From NCBI GenBank assembly GCA_019352035.1, contig JABBNZ010000012.1, positions 1 to 64,000 of the forward strand: a stretch of 64,000 bases of DNA. The letters run 5' to 3'. How positions within the stretch are numbered: position 1 is the first letter of the stretch; every line of letters starts with the position of its first letter. The notes under the pieces are model-generated. The model saw only the letters and a list, made by a program, of their open reading frames with translations. It searched no databases and was not told where the DNA came from. Position numbers and translations under genes: made by a program. Shown piece by piece: positions 20,162 to 29,597 of the stretch. This DNA comes from Pseudomonadota bacterium (GTDB taxonomy: Bacteria > Pseudomonadota > Gammaproteobacteria > Steroidobacterales > Steroidobacteraceae).

Positions 20162-20551
20162 TTACGACACCCCGGAAGGTATCAAAGAGTTGAATAGATA
20201 GCTAAAACAAAGGGATGGCTGCACCTTGGCAGTCTCATCCCATCGCGGCGGCAATATAACTTAATTGGGCGGAAAGCCAAAGCGACCGCAGCACGGAATG
20301 ATTGAAGAGGCAATCGTGACCCATAAGTACGTTAAGTCCTATTGTCGGTGGCGGGATATTTGCGCACCGGCAAGACATAAACTGTGTCGTATTTCTAATA
20401 CTGGCTCGGAAGTCGCCCGCGATGGTTGCTCGGCACGATCCTCTCCCGAGCCCTCCTGGCCGGCTTCGCCGTTAAAAAACCGCTCCGGCGATTTTGCCGA
20501 GCAGCCCGCCCACGCCCTGCGATCCCGCGGCCCAGGGCCGGCCGGCCCCCC

Positions 20552-21658
20552 TCAATCAATTGCTCTCGGGCGGGTGATGTCGGGGGTGTTGGAGCGGACA
20601 TCGGCGTTCTGGGCCCGGTGGCGCAGGTAGTGGTCGACCAGCACGACCGCGAGCATGGCCTCGGCGATGGGCGTGGCCCGCAGGCCCACACAAGGGTCGT
20701 GGCGGCCGGTGGTGACGATCTGCACCGGCTGGCCGGCGGCATCCACCGTCCGCCCCGGCACCTGGATGCTGGAGGTGGGCTTCAGGGTGAGGTGGGCCAC
20801 GATGTCCTGACCGGAGGAGATCCCGCCCAGAATCCCGCCCGCGTGATTGCTGGCGAATCCCTCGGGCGTGAGCTCGTCGCGATGCTCGCTGCCGCGCTGC
20901 GCGACCGCGGCCGTACCGGCGCCGATCTCCACCGCCTTGACGGCATTGATGCCCATGAGCGCCGCGGCGATATCGGCATCCAGCCGTCCGAATACCGGCT
21001 CGCCGAGGCCGGGCGGCACGCCGGTCGCGATCACGGTCACCCGCGCGCCGATCGAGTCCCCCTCCGAGCGCAGCTTCCAGATGAGCGCCTCCAGCTCCTG
21101 CACCCGCGCCGGGTCGGGACAGAAGAAGGGATTCTCGTAGGCGAAGGACGGCTCGCGGGCCTCGAGGGTCAGCGCGCCGACCTGGCTCAAGTATCCGTAG
21201 ATACTGACGCCCAGCCGCGCCGCCAGATATTTGCGCGCGATGGCGCCCGCCGCGACACGCATCACCGTCTCGCGCGCGGATGAGCGGCCGCCGCCGCGGT
21301 AGTCGCGCCGGCCGTACTTCTGTTGATAGGTGTAATCGGCGTGACCCGGCCGGAAGCGATCCTTGATCTTCTCGTAGTCGCGCGAGCGGGCATCGGTATT
21401 CTCGATGAGCAGCCCGATCGGCGTGCCGGTGGTGTGCCCTTCGAATACGCCCGAGAGAATGCGGACCTGGTCGGCCTCGCGGCGCTGGCTGACGAACTTC
21501 GAGGTGCCGGTGCGGCGGCGGTCGACATCCTTCTGAATGTCCTCCTCCGACAGCGGCAGGCCCGGCGGACAGCCGTCGACGATGCAGCCGAGCGCCGGAC
21601 CGTGGCTCTCGCCGAAGGTCGTCACCGTGAAGAGCCTGCCGATGGTGTTGCCTGACAT
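20552..21658 (-). CDS. aroC: Chorismate synthase
   Basis: [51 protein letters not shown]; start at MSGNTIG. Confidence 0.97.
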   Translation of the reverse strand: MSGNTIGRLFTVTTFGESHGPALGCIVDGCPPGLPLSEEDIQKDVDRRRTGTSKFVSQRREADQVRILSGVFEGHTTGTPIGLLIENTDARSRDYEKIKDRFRPGHADYTYQQKYGRRDYRGGGRSSARETVMRVAAGAIARKYLAARLGVSIYGYLSQVGALTLEAREPSFAYENPFFCPDPARVQELEALIWKLRSEGDSIGARVTVIATGVPPGLGEPVFGRLDADIAAALMGINAVKAVEIGAGTAAVAQRGSEHRDELTPEGFASNHAGGILGGISSGQDIVAHLTLKPTSSIQVPGRTVDAAGQPVQIVTTGRHDPCVGLRATPIAEAMLAVVLVDHYLRHRAQNADVRSNTPDITRPRAID

Positions 21659-21666
21659 GCCGTGAA

Positions 21667-22560
21667 CTACCCGCCCACTTGGTCGGCGGTGAGGAGAAAG
21701 ACCCCGCCGCCGCCGCGCTCGAACTCCAGCCAGAGAAAGGGAAGCCGCTTGAACGCCCGGCGCACGGCCGCCTCGGTGTTGCCGACCTCGACGATCAGCA
21801 GCCCGCCCGGCCGCAGATGACTGCCCGCCTCCCGCAGAATCACCCGGACGGAGTCCAGACCGTCGCGGCCCGCTGCCAGCGCGAGCGGCGGCTCGTGACG
21901 ATACTCCGGCGGCAGACCTGACATCTCCCGCCGCCCCACGTAGGGCGGATTGGCGACGATGATATCGTAGCGCTCGCCGCGCAGGGCGCTGAAGTGGTCG
22001 GATCGAAGGAGCCGCACGCGTTTCCCGACACGGTGGCGGCGAACGTTGATGGCCGCGACTTCCAGCGCCTCGCCCGAGATGTCCACCGCATCGACGCGGG
22101 CCCGCGGCAGCGCCTTCGCGCAGGCGATCGCGATGCAACCGGAGCCGGTGCCGACATCGAGAATGCGCCCCACCCGGGACGGATCGATCCACGGAGCAAA
22201 TTGCCGCTCGATGAGCTCCGCGATCGGGGAGCGCGGGATGAGCGCCCGTGGATCGACGTGAAACGCCAATCCCGCGAACCATGTCTCGCCGGTGAGATAG
22301 ACCGCCGGAATCCGCTCCTCGATGCGACGCCTGATGAGCTCATCCACGCTGCGCACGCCGCGGGGGCCGACGCGCCGCGAATACACCGCCGGATCGCCGG
22401 TTTGGGGCAGGCCCAGGGCGTGCAGCACCAGGGCCGCGGAATCGTCCCGGGCGTTGTCGGTCCCGTGGCCGAAGAAGACGCCGGCGCGACGCAAGCGGCG
22501 GGCGCAGCGGTCGATCAGGCCGAGAACGGTGGGCAAGCCGGTACCCTTCAGCGAGGACAC
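21667..22560 (-). CDS. prmB: Ribosomal protein uL3 glutamine N5-methyltransferase (GTG start overlaps repeat II-a; a downstream TTG is an alternative)
   Basis: [35 protein letters not shown]; adjacent to aroC. Confidence 0.9.
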   Translation of the reverse strand: MSSLKGTGLPTVLGLIDRCARRLRRAGVFFGHGTDNARDDSAALVLHALGLPQTGDPAVYSRRVGPRGVRSVDELIRRRIEERIPAVYLTGETWFAGLAFHVDPRALIPRSPIAELIERQFAPWIDPSRVGRILDVGTGSGCIAIACAKALPRARVDAVDISGEALEVAAINVRRHRVGKRVRLLRSDHFSALRGERYDIIVANPPYVGRREMSGLPPEYRHEPPLALAAGRDGLDSVRVILREAGSHLRPGGLLIVEVGNTEAAVRRAFKRLPFLWLEFERGGGGVFLLTADQVGG

Positions 22561-22670
22561 TTAACGTGTCCCCGCTCCGGCGAGCGCCCGCGCACGATGC
22601 CCGGGCCGGGGGCCCCGCCGCTCAGGACGGCCAGTGGCACGGCCCCCTCAACGGCCAGTGGCACGGCCCC
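22548..22670 (+). repeat. Dispersed repeat family II, copy a
   Basis: CTTCAGCGAGGACACTTAACGTGTCCCCGCTCCGGCGAGCGCCCGCGCACG..GGACGGCCAGTGGCACGGCCCC; the last ~20 nt occur twice. Confidence 0.85.
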
Positions 22671-22719
22671 GCCTCTCTTGGCGCGGGAGCGGATTTTTGC
22701 GGTGTGGGATAATCTGCTC

Positions 22720-23340
22720 ATGACTGCTCGACTCTTCTGGATCCTCGTCGGCCTCGGCGCCCTCTGCGCCGCGCTCGCCGGCTTTCTGCTGGCCGCCGAA
22801 GTTGACAGCTCCGCGCCGGTGCTGGCAAGCGGCACGTGGCTGCAGGAGGCCAGACCCATTGCCGACTTCCACCTGATCGACAGCCGGGGACGGCCCTTCA
22901 GCCGCGCGAACCTTCGCGGCCATCCGACCCTGATGTACTTCGGGTTCACCCACTGCCCGGACGAGTGTCCGGACACGCTGGCGGCGCTCGCGCGAGTCCG
23001 GAAGCAGGCCCGCGTGCCGGGCCTGCGGGTGCTCTTCGTCACGATGGACCCGCGGCGCGACACGCCCCCGGTGCTCGCCGCGTATCTGCGGCAATTCGAT
23101 TCGAGCTTCGTCGGTCTCACCGGCACTTCCGCCCAGCTCCATCGCCTCGCGGCCAGCCTCGGCATCGCCTTCGATCGCATCGAGCTGCCGGGGGGCGGAT
23201 ATGATTTCAACCACACCCTGGCGATACTGGTGCTCAATTCCCGAGGCCGCGAGGCCGCAGTGTTCACACCGCCCTTCCACGCGCGGCAGCTCGCGCGATC
23301 ACTGCATCGCGTAGCGCCGCAACTGCGCGCCGCGGCGTAG
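22720..23340 (+). CDS. SCO1/SenC-family copper/thioredoxin-fold protein
   Basis: TLMYFGFTHCPDECPDTLAALA, LFVTMDPRRDTPPVLAAYLRQFD, FNHTLAILVLN. Confidence 0.9.
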   Translation: MTARLFWILVGLGALCAALAGFLLAAEVDSSAPVLASGTWLQEARPIADFHLIDSRGRPFSRANLRGHPTLMYFGFTHCPDECPDTLAALARVRKQARVPGLRVLFVTMDPRRDTPPVLAAYLRQFDSSFVGLTGTSAQLHRLAASLGIAFDRIELPGGGYDFNHTLAILVLNSRGREAAVFTPPFHARQLARSLHRVAPQLRAAA

Positions 23341-23349
23341 ACGCCATAT

Positions 23350-24249
23350 ATGGATGCCTCAACCGTGCCGACGGACTCTCCAACGCTGCGCGCGCGCCTC
23401 TTCGTCGCGATGCAGTATCTGCTGCCGCAGCACTTCCTGTCCCGGCAGGTCCATCGGTTGGCCCGCTCGCGCATGAAGCCGGTCAAAAATGCCCTGATCG
23501 GCTCGTTCATGCGGCACTTCCGCCCCGACATGAGCGATGCGGCGGATCCGGAGCCGCGCGACTACCCCAGCTTCAACGCCTTCTTCACGCGCAGCCTGCG
23601 CCCGGGCGCCCGTCCGATCGATCCCGATCCCGCCGCGCTGGTCTCGCCCGTCGACGGGACCGTGAGTCAGATCGGGCGGCTCGAGGGCCAGGCGATCCTG
23701 CAGGCGAAAGGCCACCGCTATGGCGTCGAGGCGCTGCTCGGCGGCGCCTCCGGTTGGGCGGAGCGCTTCGCCGGCGGCTCCTTCGCGACACTCTATCTGG
23801 CGCCCTACAACTATCACCGCATCCACATGCCGGCGGCGGGCGCCCTGCGCGGCGCGTGGTTCGTCCCCGGCAAGCTCTTCAGCGTCAATACGGTGACCGC
23901 GGCAGCCGTGCCGGGGCTCTTCGCCCGCAACGAGCGGGTCGTGTGCGCGTTCGAGGAGGGACCGCTCGCCTTCGCCCTCGCGCTGGTCGGGGCGCTCTTC
24001 GTCGGCAGTATCGCCACCGTGTGGCATGGTGAGGTGACGCCTTGCAGCCCGCGCCGCGCGGCCGAACTGCCGGTCGACACCGGCCGGGCGCCGCGGCGGC
24101 TCGAGCGGGGCGCGGAGCTCGGCCGATTCAACATGGGCTCCACCGTCATCCTGCTGCTGCCGCCGGGAACGGCCGAGTGGCTGGCGCAGCTGCAGCCGGG
24201 CTCGCCCGTGCGCGTCGGCCAGACCCTCGCCCGGCTTCGCTCGCCGTGA
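23350..24249 (+). CDS. psd: Phosphatidylserine decarboxylase proenzyme
   Basis: YPSFNAFFTRSLRPGARPID, VSPVDGTVSQIG, YNYHRIHMP, FNMGSTVILLLP processing site. Confidence 0.95.
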   Translation: MDASTVPTDSPTLRARLFVAMQYLLPQHFLSRQVHRLARSRMKPVKNALIGSFMRHFRPDMSDAADPEPRDYPSFNAFFTRSLRPGARPIDPDPAALVSPVDGTVSQIGRLEGQAILQAKGHRYGVEALLGGASGWAERFAGGSFATLYLAPYNYHRIHMPAAGALRGAWFVPGKLFSVNTVTAAAVPGLFARNERVVCAFEEGPLAFALALVGALFVGSIATVWHGEVTPCSPRRAAELPVDTGRAPRRLERGAELGRFNMGSTVILLLPPGTAEWLAQLQPGSPVRVGQTLARLRSP

Positions 24250-25268
24250 GCCTCTCATCCGGGACGATTGTGGAAGGCGGCGGGGACTGCGCGGATTGGC
24301 GGCCGACCGCCTCGCGGGAGATGTTGGCGATGCGCGCCGCACTGCTCGCCCGTGCGCGCGCCTTCTTCGCTGCCCGCGGTGTGTTGGAGGTGGACACGCC
24401 CATCGTGGTCAATGCCCCGGTGACCGACGTGCACCTGCACTCCGCGCGGGTGACGCTCGAGCCGGCGGACCCCGAGGCGGGCCGATGCCGGCCTTTCTTT
24501 CTTCATACCTCGCCGGAGTACGCCATGAAGCGCCTGCTCGCCGCGGGGGTGGGCGACATCTATCAGATCTGCCATGTCGTGCGCGCGCTCGAGCGCGGCC
24601 GGCTGCATAACGCCGAGTTCACGCTCATCGAGTGGTATCGCGTGGGGCATACGCTCGATGCGCTCATGCGCGAGGTCGAGGCATTGGTGCGCGAGCTGCT
24701 GGGCGCCCCGGCGGCCTCACGGGCCTGCGCACGGGTGAGCTATCGCGAGACATTCCTGCGTGAGCTCGCCCTCGATCCGTTCACGGCGCCGCTCGGTGAG
24801 CTGGCCGGGCACGCGCGCCGGGCCGGGTTCGACCCCGCGGCCTCCTGCGGGCGGGATGAGCTCCTCGAGCTGCTCATGGGCACGGTCGTCGGGCCGCGGC
24901 TGGGCCACGACGGCCTCACCTTCGTGCACGGCTATCCCGCGGCCCAGGCGGCGCTCGCCCGCCTCGACCCGCAAGACCCGCGCGCCGCGCAGCGCTTCGA
25001 GCTCTACTGCGACGGCATCGAGCTTGCCAACGGATTTAACGAGCTGACGGCGGCGCACGAGCAAAGAGGCCGCTTCGAGCGGGACATCGAGGAGCGCCGC
25101 CGGCTCGGACTGCCGCAGACCCCTGTCGATGAGCGCCTGCTCGCGGCTCTGGAGGCCGGCATGCCGGACTGCTGCGGTGTCGCGCTGGGATTCGACCGTA
25201 CGTTGATGTTGGCCGCGGGTGCCGCGTGCATCGATGCGGTCCTGCCCTTTCCCATCGAGAGAGCCTGA
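24246..25268 (+). CDS. epmA: EF-P--(R)-beta-lysine ligase (LysRS paralog)
   Basis: FFLHTSPEYAMKRLLAAGVGDIYQICHVVR, NAEFTLIEWYR, ANGFNELTAAHEQ; GTG start overlaps psd stop. Confidence 0.93.
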   Translation: MSLSSGTIVEGGGDCADWRPTASREMLAMRAALLARARAFFAARGVLEVDTPIVVNAPVTDVHLHSARVTLEPADPEAGRCRPFFLHTSPEYAMKRLLAAGVGDIYQICHVVRALERGRLHNAEFTLIEWYRVGHTLDALMREVEALVRELLGAPAASRACARVSYRETFLRELALDPFTAPLGELAGHARRAGFDPAASCGRDELLELLMGTVVGPRLGHDGLTFVHGYPAAQAALARLDPQDPRAAQRFELYCDGIELANGFNELTAAHEQRGRFERDIEERRRLGLPQTPVDERLLAALEAGMPDCCGVALGFDRTLMLAAGAACIDAVLPFPIERA

Positions 25269-25279
25269 TCGGACTTCCC

Positions 25280-25774
25280 ATGACCTATACCGGCGAGCCA
25301 TACGATTTCAACGACAAGCGGGCCGGCTACGAGCAGCTCGCGGGACAGCTCGAGGGGCTCCTCGCGGGCGAGAGCGACCCCATCGCCAACGCCGCCAACA
25401 CGGCCGCCCTCATCTTCGATGTGCTGCCGGAGGTGAGCTGGGCCGGCTTTTACTTCATGCGCGCCGGTGAGCTGGTCGTCGGGCCCTTCCAGGGCAAGCC
25501 CGCGTGCGTGCGCATCGCGGTCGGCCGCGGAGTCTGCGGAACGGCCGCCGCACGACGGACGACGATCATCGTCCCGGACGTGGATGCCTTCCCCGGACAC
25601 ATCGCCTGCGATTCGACATCGCGGTCGGAGGTGGTGGTGCCGTTGATTGCGGCGGACCGTGTCGTCGGCGTTCTCGACCTCGACAGCGCGAGGCGGGCGC
25701 GGTTCGATGAGACCGATGCGCGCGGGCTGGAGCGGCTGGCCGCACTCTTCCTGCAGGCCAGCCCTATGGTCTGA
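25280..25774 (+). CDS. msrC: GAF-domain free methionine-(R)-sulfoxide reductase
   Basis: WAGFYFMRAGELVVGPFQGKPACVRIAVGRGVCGTAA..HIACDSTSRSEVVVPL. Confidence 0.88.
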   Translation: MTYTGEPYDFNDKRAGYEQLAGQLEGLLAGESDPIANAANTAALIFDVLPEVSWAGFYFMRAGELVVGPFQGKPACVRIAVGRGVCGTAAARRTTIIVPDVDAFPGHIACDSTSRSEVVVPLIAADRVVGVLDLDSARRARFDETDARGLERLAALFLQASPMV

Positions 25775-25801
25775 AGCGCTGGATCCGGGCATCCCGCCCG
25801 G
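25773..25801 (+). repeat. Partial family I element (D)
   Basis: GAAGCGCTGGATCCGGGCATCCCGCCCGG; its first bases overlap the msrC TGA stop. Confidence 0.5.
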
Positions 25802-25810
25802 CATTCCCGC

Positions 25811-26380
25811 TCAGGATTTCGCGCGCGAGACGTACTGGCCGGTGCGCGTGTCGATGCGGATGACCTCACCCTCGTCGAGGAAGAGAGGAACCCGCACCAC
25901 CGCGCCGGTCTCGAGCTTGGCCGGCTTCTGGCCGCCCGTGGCCGTATCGCCCCGCAAGCCCGGATCGGTCTCCACGATCTTGAGCTCCACGTGGGCCGGA
26001 GGGCTCACCACCAGCGGCTCGTTGTTCCAGAGGGTGACGATGCAGACCAGGCCGTCCTTCAGCCACTGCGCATTGTCGCCGACGGCCGCCTTGCCGGCCG
26101 TGTACTGCTCGAAGTTGTCCGGCACCATGAAGTGGAAGAAATCCCCATCCTGGTAGAGGTACTGCATTTCCGTGTCGACCACGTCAGCAGCCTCCAGCGA
26201 GTCCCCGGACTTGAAAGTGCGCTCGATGGTGCGGCCGGTCTTGAGATTGCGGATCTTGATGCGGTTGAACGCCTGGCCCTTGCCCGGCTTGACGAACTCG
26301 TTCTCGACCACGGAGTACGGGTCGCCTTCGAGCAGGACTTTGAGACCCGAGCGGATCTCGCTGGTGGTGTAGCTGGCCAT
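25811..26380 (-). CDS. efp: Elongation factor P
   Basis: [54 protein letters not shown] lysine present. Confidence 0.97.
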   Translation of the reverse strand: MASYTTSEIRSGLKVLLEGDPYSVVENEFVKPGKGQAFNRIKIRNLKTGRTIERTFKSGDSLEAADVVDTEMQYLYQDGDFFHFMVPDNFEQYTAGKAAVGDNAQWLKDGLVCIVTLWNNEPLVVSPPAHVELKIVETDPGLRGDTATGGQKPAKLETGAVVRVPLFLDEGEVIRIDTRTGQYVSRAKS

Positions 26381-26434
26381 TTCTTTCTCGCGGCTGTGGC
26401 GGCAGAATGCGACGCCCATCCAAAATGGCCGCGT

Positions 26435-27457
26435 ATGATAACGGCATCGGTCCACCCCCGCCACCTCGAGCCTCGAACCTGGCAGCAGGAGCTCGCCGAG
26501 GCGATCACCCGCCCGGAGGAGCTCGCCGCCGCGCTCGGCCTGAGTCCCACGGCCCTCGCGGGCGCGGAGGAGGCCGGTCGGCACTTCCGGCTGCAGGTGC
26601 CTCGCAGCTTCGTCTCCAGGATGCGCCCGGGGGATCCACGCGACCCGCTGCTGCTGCAGGTGCTGCCGGATGCCGCGGAGCTGGCCGACGAGGCCGGATA
26701 CGGTGCCGATCCGGTCGGCGAGAGCGGCGCCCTGCGCGCGCCGGGCCTGCTGCAGAAATACCGCGGCCGCGCGCTCCTCATCACGACCCCGGCCTGCGCC
26801 GTGCACTGCCGCTACTGCTTCCGCCGGGAATTTCCCTATGCACAGCGCAACGGCGAGGTGCCGCGCTGGGGCGAGGCGCTCGCCGAGATCGCCGCGGACA
26901 GCTCGCTCGAGGAAATCCTCCTGAGCGGCGGCGATCCGCTGTCGTTGAGCAATGCGCGGCTCGAGAGCCTCACCCGCGCCCTCGCCGCCATCCCGCACGT
27001 GCGGCGGATCCGGGTGCACACCCGCCAGCCGGTGGTGTTGCCTTCCCGGGTCGACGAGGGCCTGAGCCGATGGCTGCGCGGCAGCGCGCTGCCGATCGTA
27101 TTCGTGCTGCACATCAACCATCCCCATGAGCTCGATGCGGAGCTGGCCGCGGCCTGCGCCAGGCTGAAGGCCACCGGCGTCACCCTTCTCAACCAGTCGG
27201 TTCTCCTGGCCGGAGTGAATGACGAGACCGAGGTGCTCTCGCAGCTGTCGCTGCGGCTCTTCGAGGCCGGCGTACTCCCCTACTATCTGCATGCGCTCGA
27301 TCCGGTGAAGGGCGCAGCGCATTTCAGGGTACCGGACGAGCGCGCCCGCACGATCGCCGGCGAGCTCGCCGCGAGGCTCCCGGGATACCTCGTCCCGCGC
27401 CTCGTGCGCGAGGTGGCCGGTGCGCCGGCCAAGGTCGCCCTGGGCGCCCTATTCTGA
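26435..27457 (+). CDS. epmB: EF-P lysine 2,3-aminomutase (radical SAM)
   Basis: [22 protein letters not shown] CxxxCxx[25 protein letters not shown]. Confidence 0.93.
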   Translation: MITASVHPRHLEPRTWQQELAEAITRPEELAAALGLSPTALAGAEEAGRHFRLQVPRSFVSRMRPGDPRDPLLLQVLPDAAELADEAGYGADPVGESGALRAPGLLQKYRGRALLITTPACAVHCRYCFRREFPYAQRNGEVPRWGEALAEIAADSSLEEILLSGGDPLSLSNARLESLTRALAAIPHVRRIRVHTRQPVVLPSRVDEGLSRWLRGSALPIVFVLHINHPHELDAELAAACARLKATGVTLLNQSVLLAGVNDETEVLSQLSLRLFEAGVLPYYLHALDPVKGAAHFRVPDERARTIAGELAARLPGYLVPRLVREVAGAPAKVALGALF

Positions 27458-27550
27458 GACGCGCGACAACCGGGCTCTCTCGGGTCCGGTGCTAGAATTT
27501 TTCCAATTTCGCGGTGCCCGACCGCCCGTCTTCATTTTCCGGAGAGCGCC

Positions 27551-29596
27551 TTGACCGAGCAGAACGCAGTTCCGCTCATCGTACTTTCTGCCGCCCGAGA
27601 TCCGGTCGAGGCCATCAACAGCATCCTGCGCCGCGCGGGTCATCCCGTGCACTGCACCTGGATTCCGGCGCTGGGCGACCTGCCGGACGCGCTGCCCCAG
27701 ATCAACCCCGAGCTGTTGATCGATGTCTGCGGCCCGAGTGACTACCTCAAGAGCGTCGTCGATGTGCGCGATCAGGTCGCCTCCACCGTGCCGATCATCG
27801 TGGTGGCGGAAACGGTGGATGAAGGGAGCATCGCCGACGCGATGGCAGCTGGCGCCCGGGATGTGGTTTCACTCGCCAACCCCGCCCGTCTGGCGGCGGT
27901 CATGGCGCGGGAGTTGCGTGCCTTCCGGCTGGAGCGCGCACTCACTTCCACTCTCAAATCCGCGCACGACGCGCGCGATCAGCTGGAGAGCGTGCTGCAG
28001 CGCTCGAACGATGCGATCGTGCAGGTGCAGGAAGGAATCGTGATCGATGCCAACCCGGCCTGGCTCGAGCTCTTCGGGATCACGGACTCGCTGATCGGCC
28101 AGCCGGTGATGGATCTGTTCGACGAGGCCTCGCAGCCCGCGCTCAAGGGCGCGCTGGCCGCGTGCCTGCAGGGGCGTTGGAGCGACCACGCGCTCAAGGC
28201 GACGGCGCTGCTTGCGGAAGGCAAGACGACGCCGGTGGAAATGGTGCTCGCGTTGGGTGAGCACGAGGGTGAGCCCAGCGTGCGGCTGGTGGTGCCCGCC
28301 AAGGGGCGCGACGAGCGCAAGCTCGTGGAGGAGCTGAGCCACGCCGTCCACTCGGATCACACCACCGGATTCCTCCATCGGCGGGAGCTGATGGAGGCGC
28401 TGCATGCGCGCCTCGCGGCGCCGAGCCCCGGAGGCAAGCGATCCATCGCACTGGTGAAGCTCGACGGCTTCGCAGCCGTGGAGCGCGACGTCGGCGCCAC
28501 GGCCAGCGAGGACGTCCTGACGGGATTCGCGAGCCTCCTGAAAGAGACGCTCTACCCCAATGAGATCGTTGGCCGATTCGGCGGCGTCAAATTCCTCGCG
28601 CTGCTGGAGCGCGGCAACGAGAACGACATCCAGGCGTGGGGCAAGCAACTGCTCGCCCGGATCCAAAAGCATGTGATGCGGATCGGTGACAGGACCGTCG
28701 CGCTCACCTGCACGGTGGGCCTGTCCGTCGTCCCTCCCAGCTCTCCCAAGCTCGACTCCATCGTGGCGGATGCCGTCGAGGCGTGTGCCAAGGGAGCAAA
28801 GCAAGGCGGCAACCGGGTGGCCTCCGGGCGCGCCGACGTCGACAACCGAGTGCAGTCCTATGACCAGGTCTGGGTCAAGCACATCAAGTCGGCGCTCATG
28901 GAGAACCGCTTCCGCCTGGCACAGCAGCCGGTCGCGAGCCTGCAGGGCGATGACCCGCAGATGTGGGACGTGTTGGTCCGCATGATCGACCCGCAGGGCA
29001 AGGAGGTGCTGCCGGCGGAGTTCATGGCCGCGGCCGAGCGCAACGATCTGCTGAAGAACATCGACCGCTGGGTGGTAGGCGCCTCGCTGTCGTTCGCCGC
29101 GCAGCGGCGGCCGCAATGCCTGTTCGTGCGGCTCTCGAAGGACACCGCGCGCGATGCCACCTTCGTCGACTGGCTGGACGGGCATATCCGCTCGACGCGC
29201 GCGGAGCCGCAGCGGGTCTGCTTCCAGGTCACCGAGGAAGTGGCGGCCTCCTTCCCGCAGGTGCGGGCCCTGGCGGACGGCCTGCGCCAGCGCGGGTTCC
29301 GCTTCGCGCTCGAGAGCTTCGGCTCCGGCCGCGATCCGCACGCGCTCATCGAGTCGGTGCCGCTCGACTTCGTGAAGGTCGACGGCGCGCTCGTGCAGTC
29401 GCTGGCGCGCGATACGCAGCTGCAGCAGCGCGTGCGCACCCTAGTCGAAGCGGCGACCCAGCGAAGCATCCGCACCATCGCCGAGCGCGTCGAGGACGCC
29501 AACACCATGGCCGTGCTGTGGCAGCTCGGCGTCCAGTACATCCAGGGCTACTTCGTCAACGCCCCCGAAGAAGTCATCTTACGGGCTGAGCGCTGA
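27551..29596 (+). CDS. FimX-like REC-PAS-degenerate GGDEF-degenerate EAL protein (TTG start)
   Basis: GGVKF in place of GGDEF, DVLVR in place of EALVR, but C-terminal EAL-like FVKVDGALVQSL and QLGVQYIQGYFVN retained. Confidence 0.85.
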   Translation: MTEQNAVPLIVLSAARDPVEAINSILRRAGHPVHCTWIPALGDLPDALPQINPELLIDVCGPSDYLKSVVDVRDQVASTVPIIVVAETVDEGSIADAMAAGARDVVSLANPARLAAVMARELRAFRLERALTSTLKSAHDARDQLESVLQRSNDAIVQVQEGIVIDANPAWLELFGITDSLIGQPVMDLFDEASQPALKGALAACLQGRWSDHALKATALLAEGKTTPVEMVLALGEHEGEPSVRLVVPAKGRDERKLVEELSHAVHSDHTTGFLHRRELMEALHARLAAPSPGGKRSIALVKLDGFAAVERDVGATASEDVLTGFASLLKETLYPNEIVGRFGGVKFLALLERGNENDIQAWGKQLLARIQKHVMRIGDRTVALTCTVGLSVVPPSSPKLDSIVADAVEACAKGAKQGGNRVASGRADVDNRVQSYDQVWVKHIKSALMENRFRLAQQPVASLQGDDPQMWDVLVRMIDPQGKEVLPAEFMAAAERNDLLKNIDRWVVGASLSFAAQRRPQCLFVRLSKDTARDATFVDWLDGHIRSTRAEPQRVCFQVTEEVAASFPQVRALADGLRQRGFRFALESFGSGRDPHALIESVPLDFVKVDGALVQSLARDTQLQQRVRTLVEAATQRSIRTIAERVEDANTMAVLWQLGVQYIQGYFVNAPEEVILRAER

Positions 29597-29597
29597 G

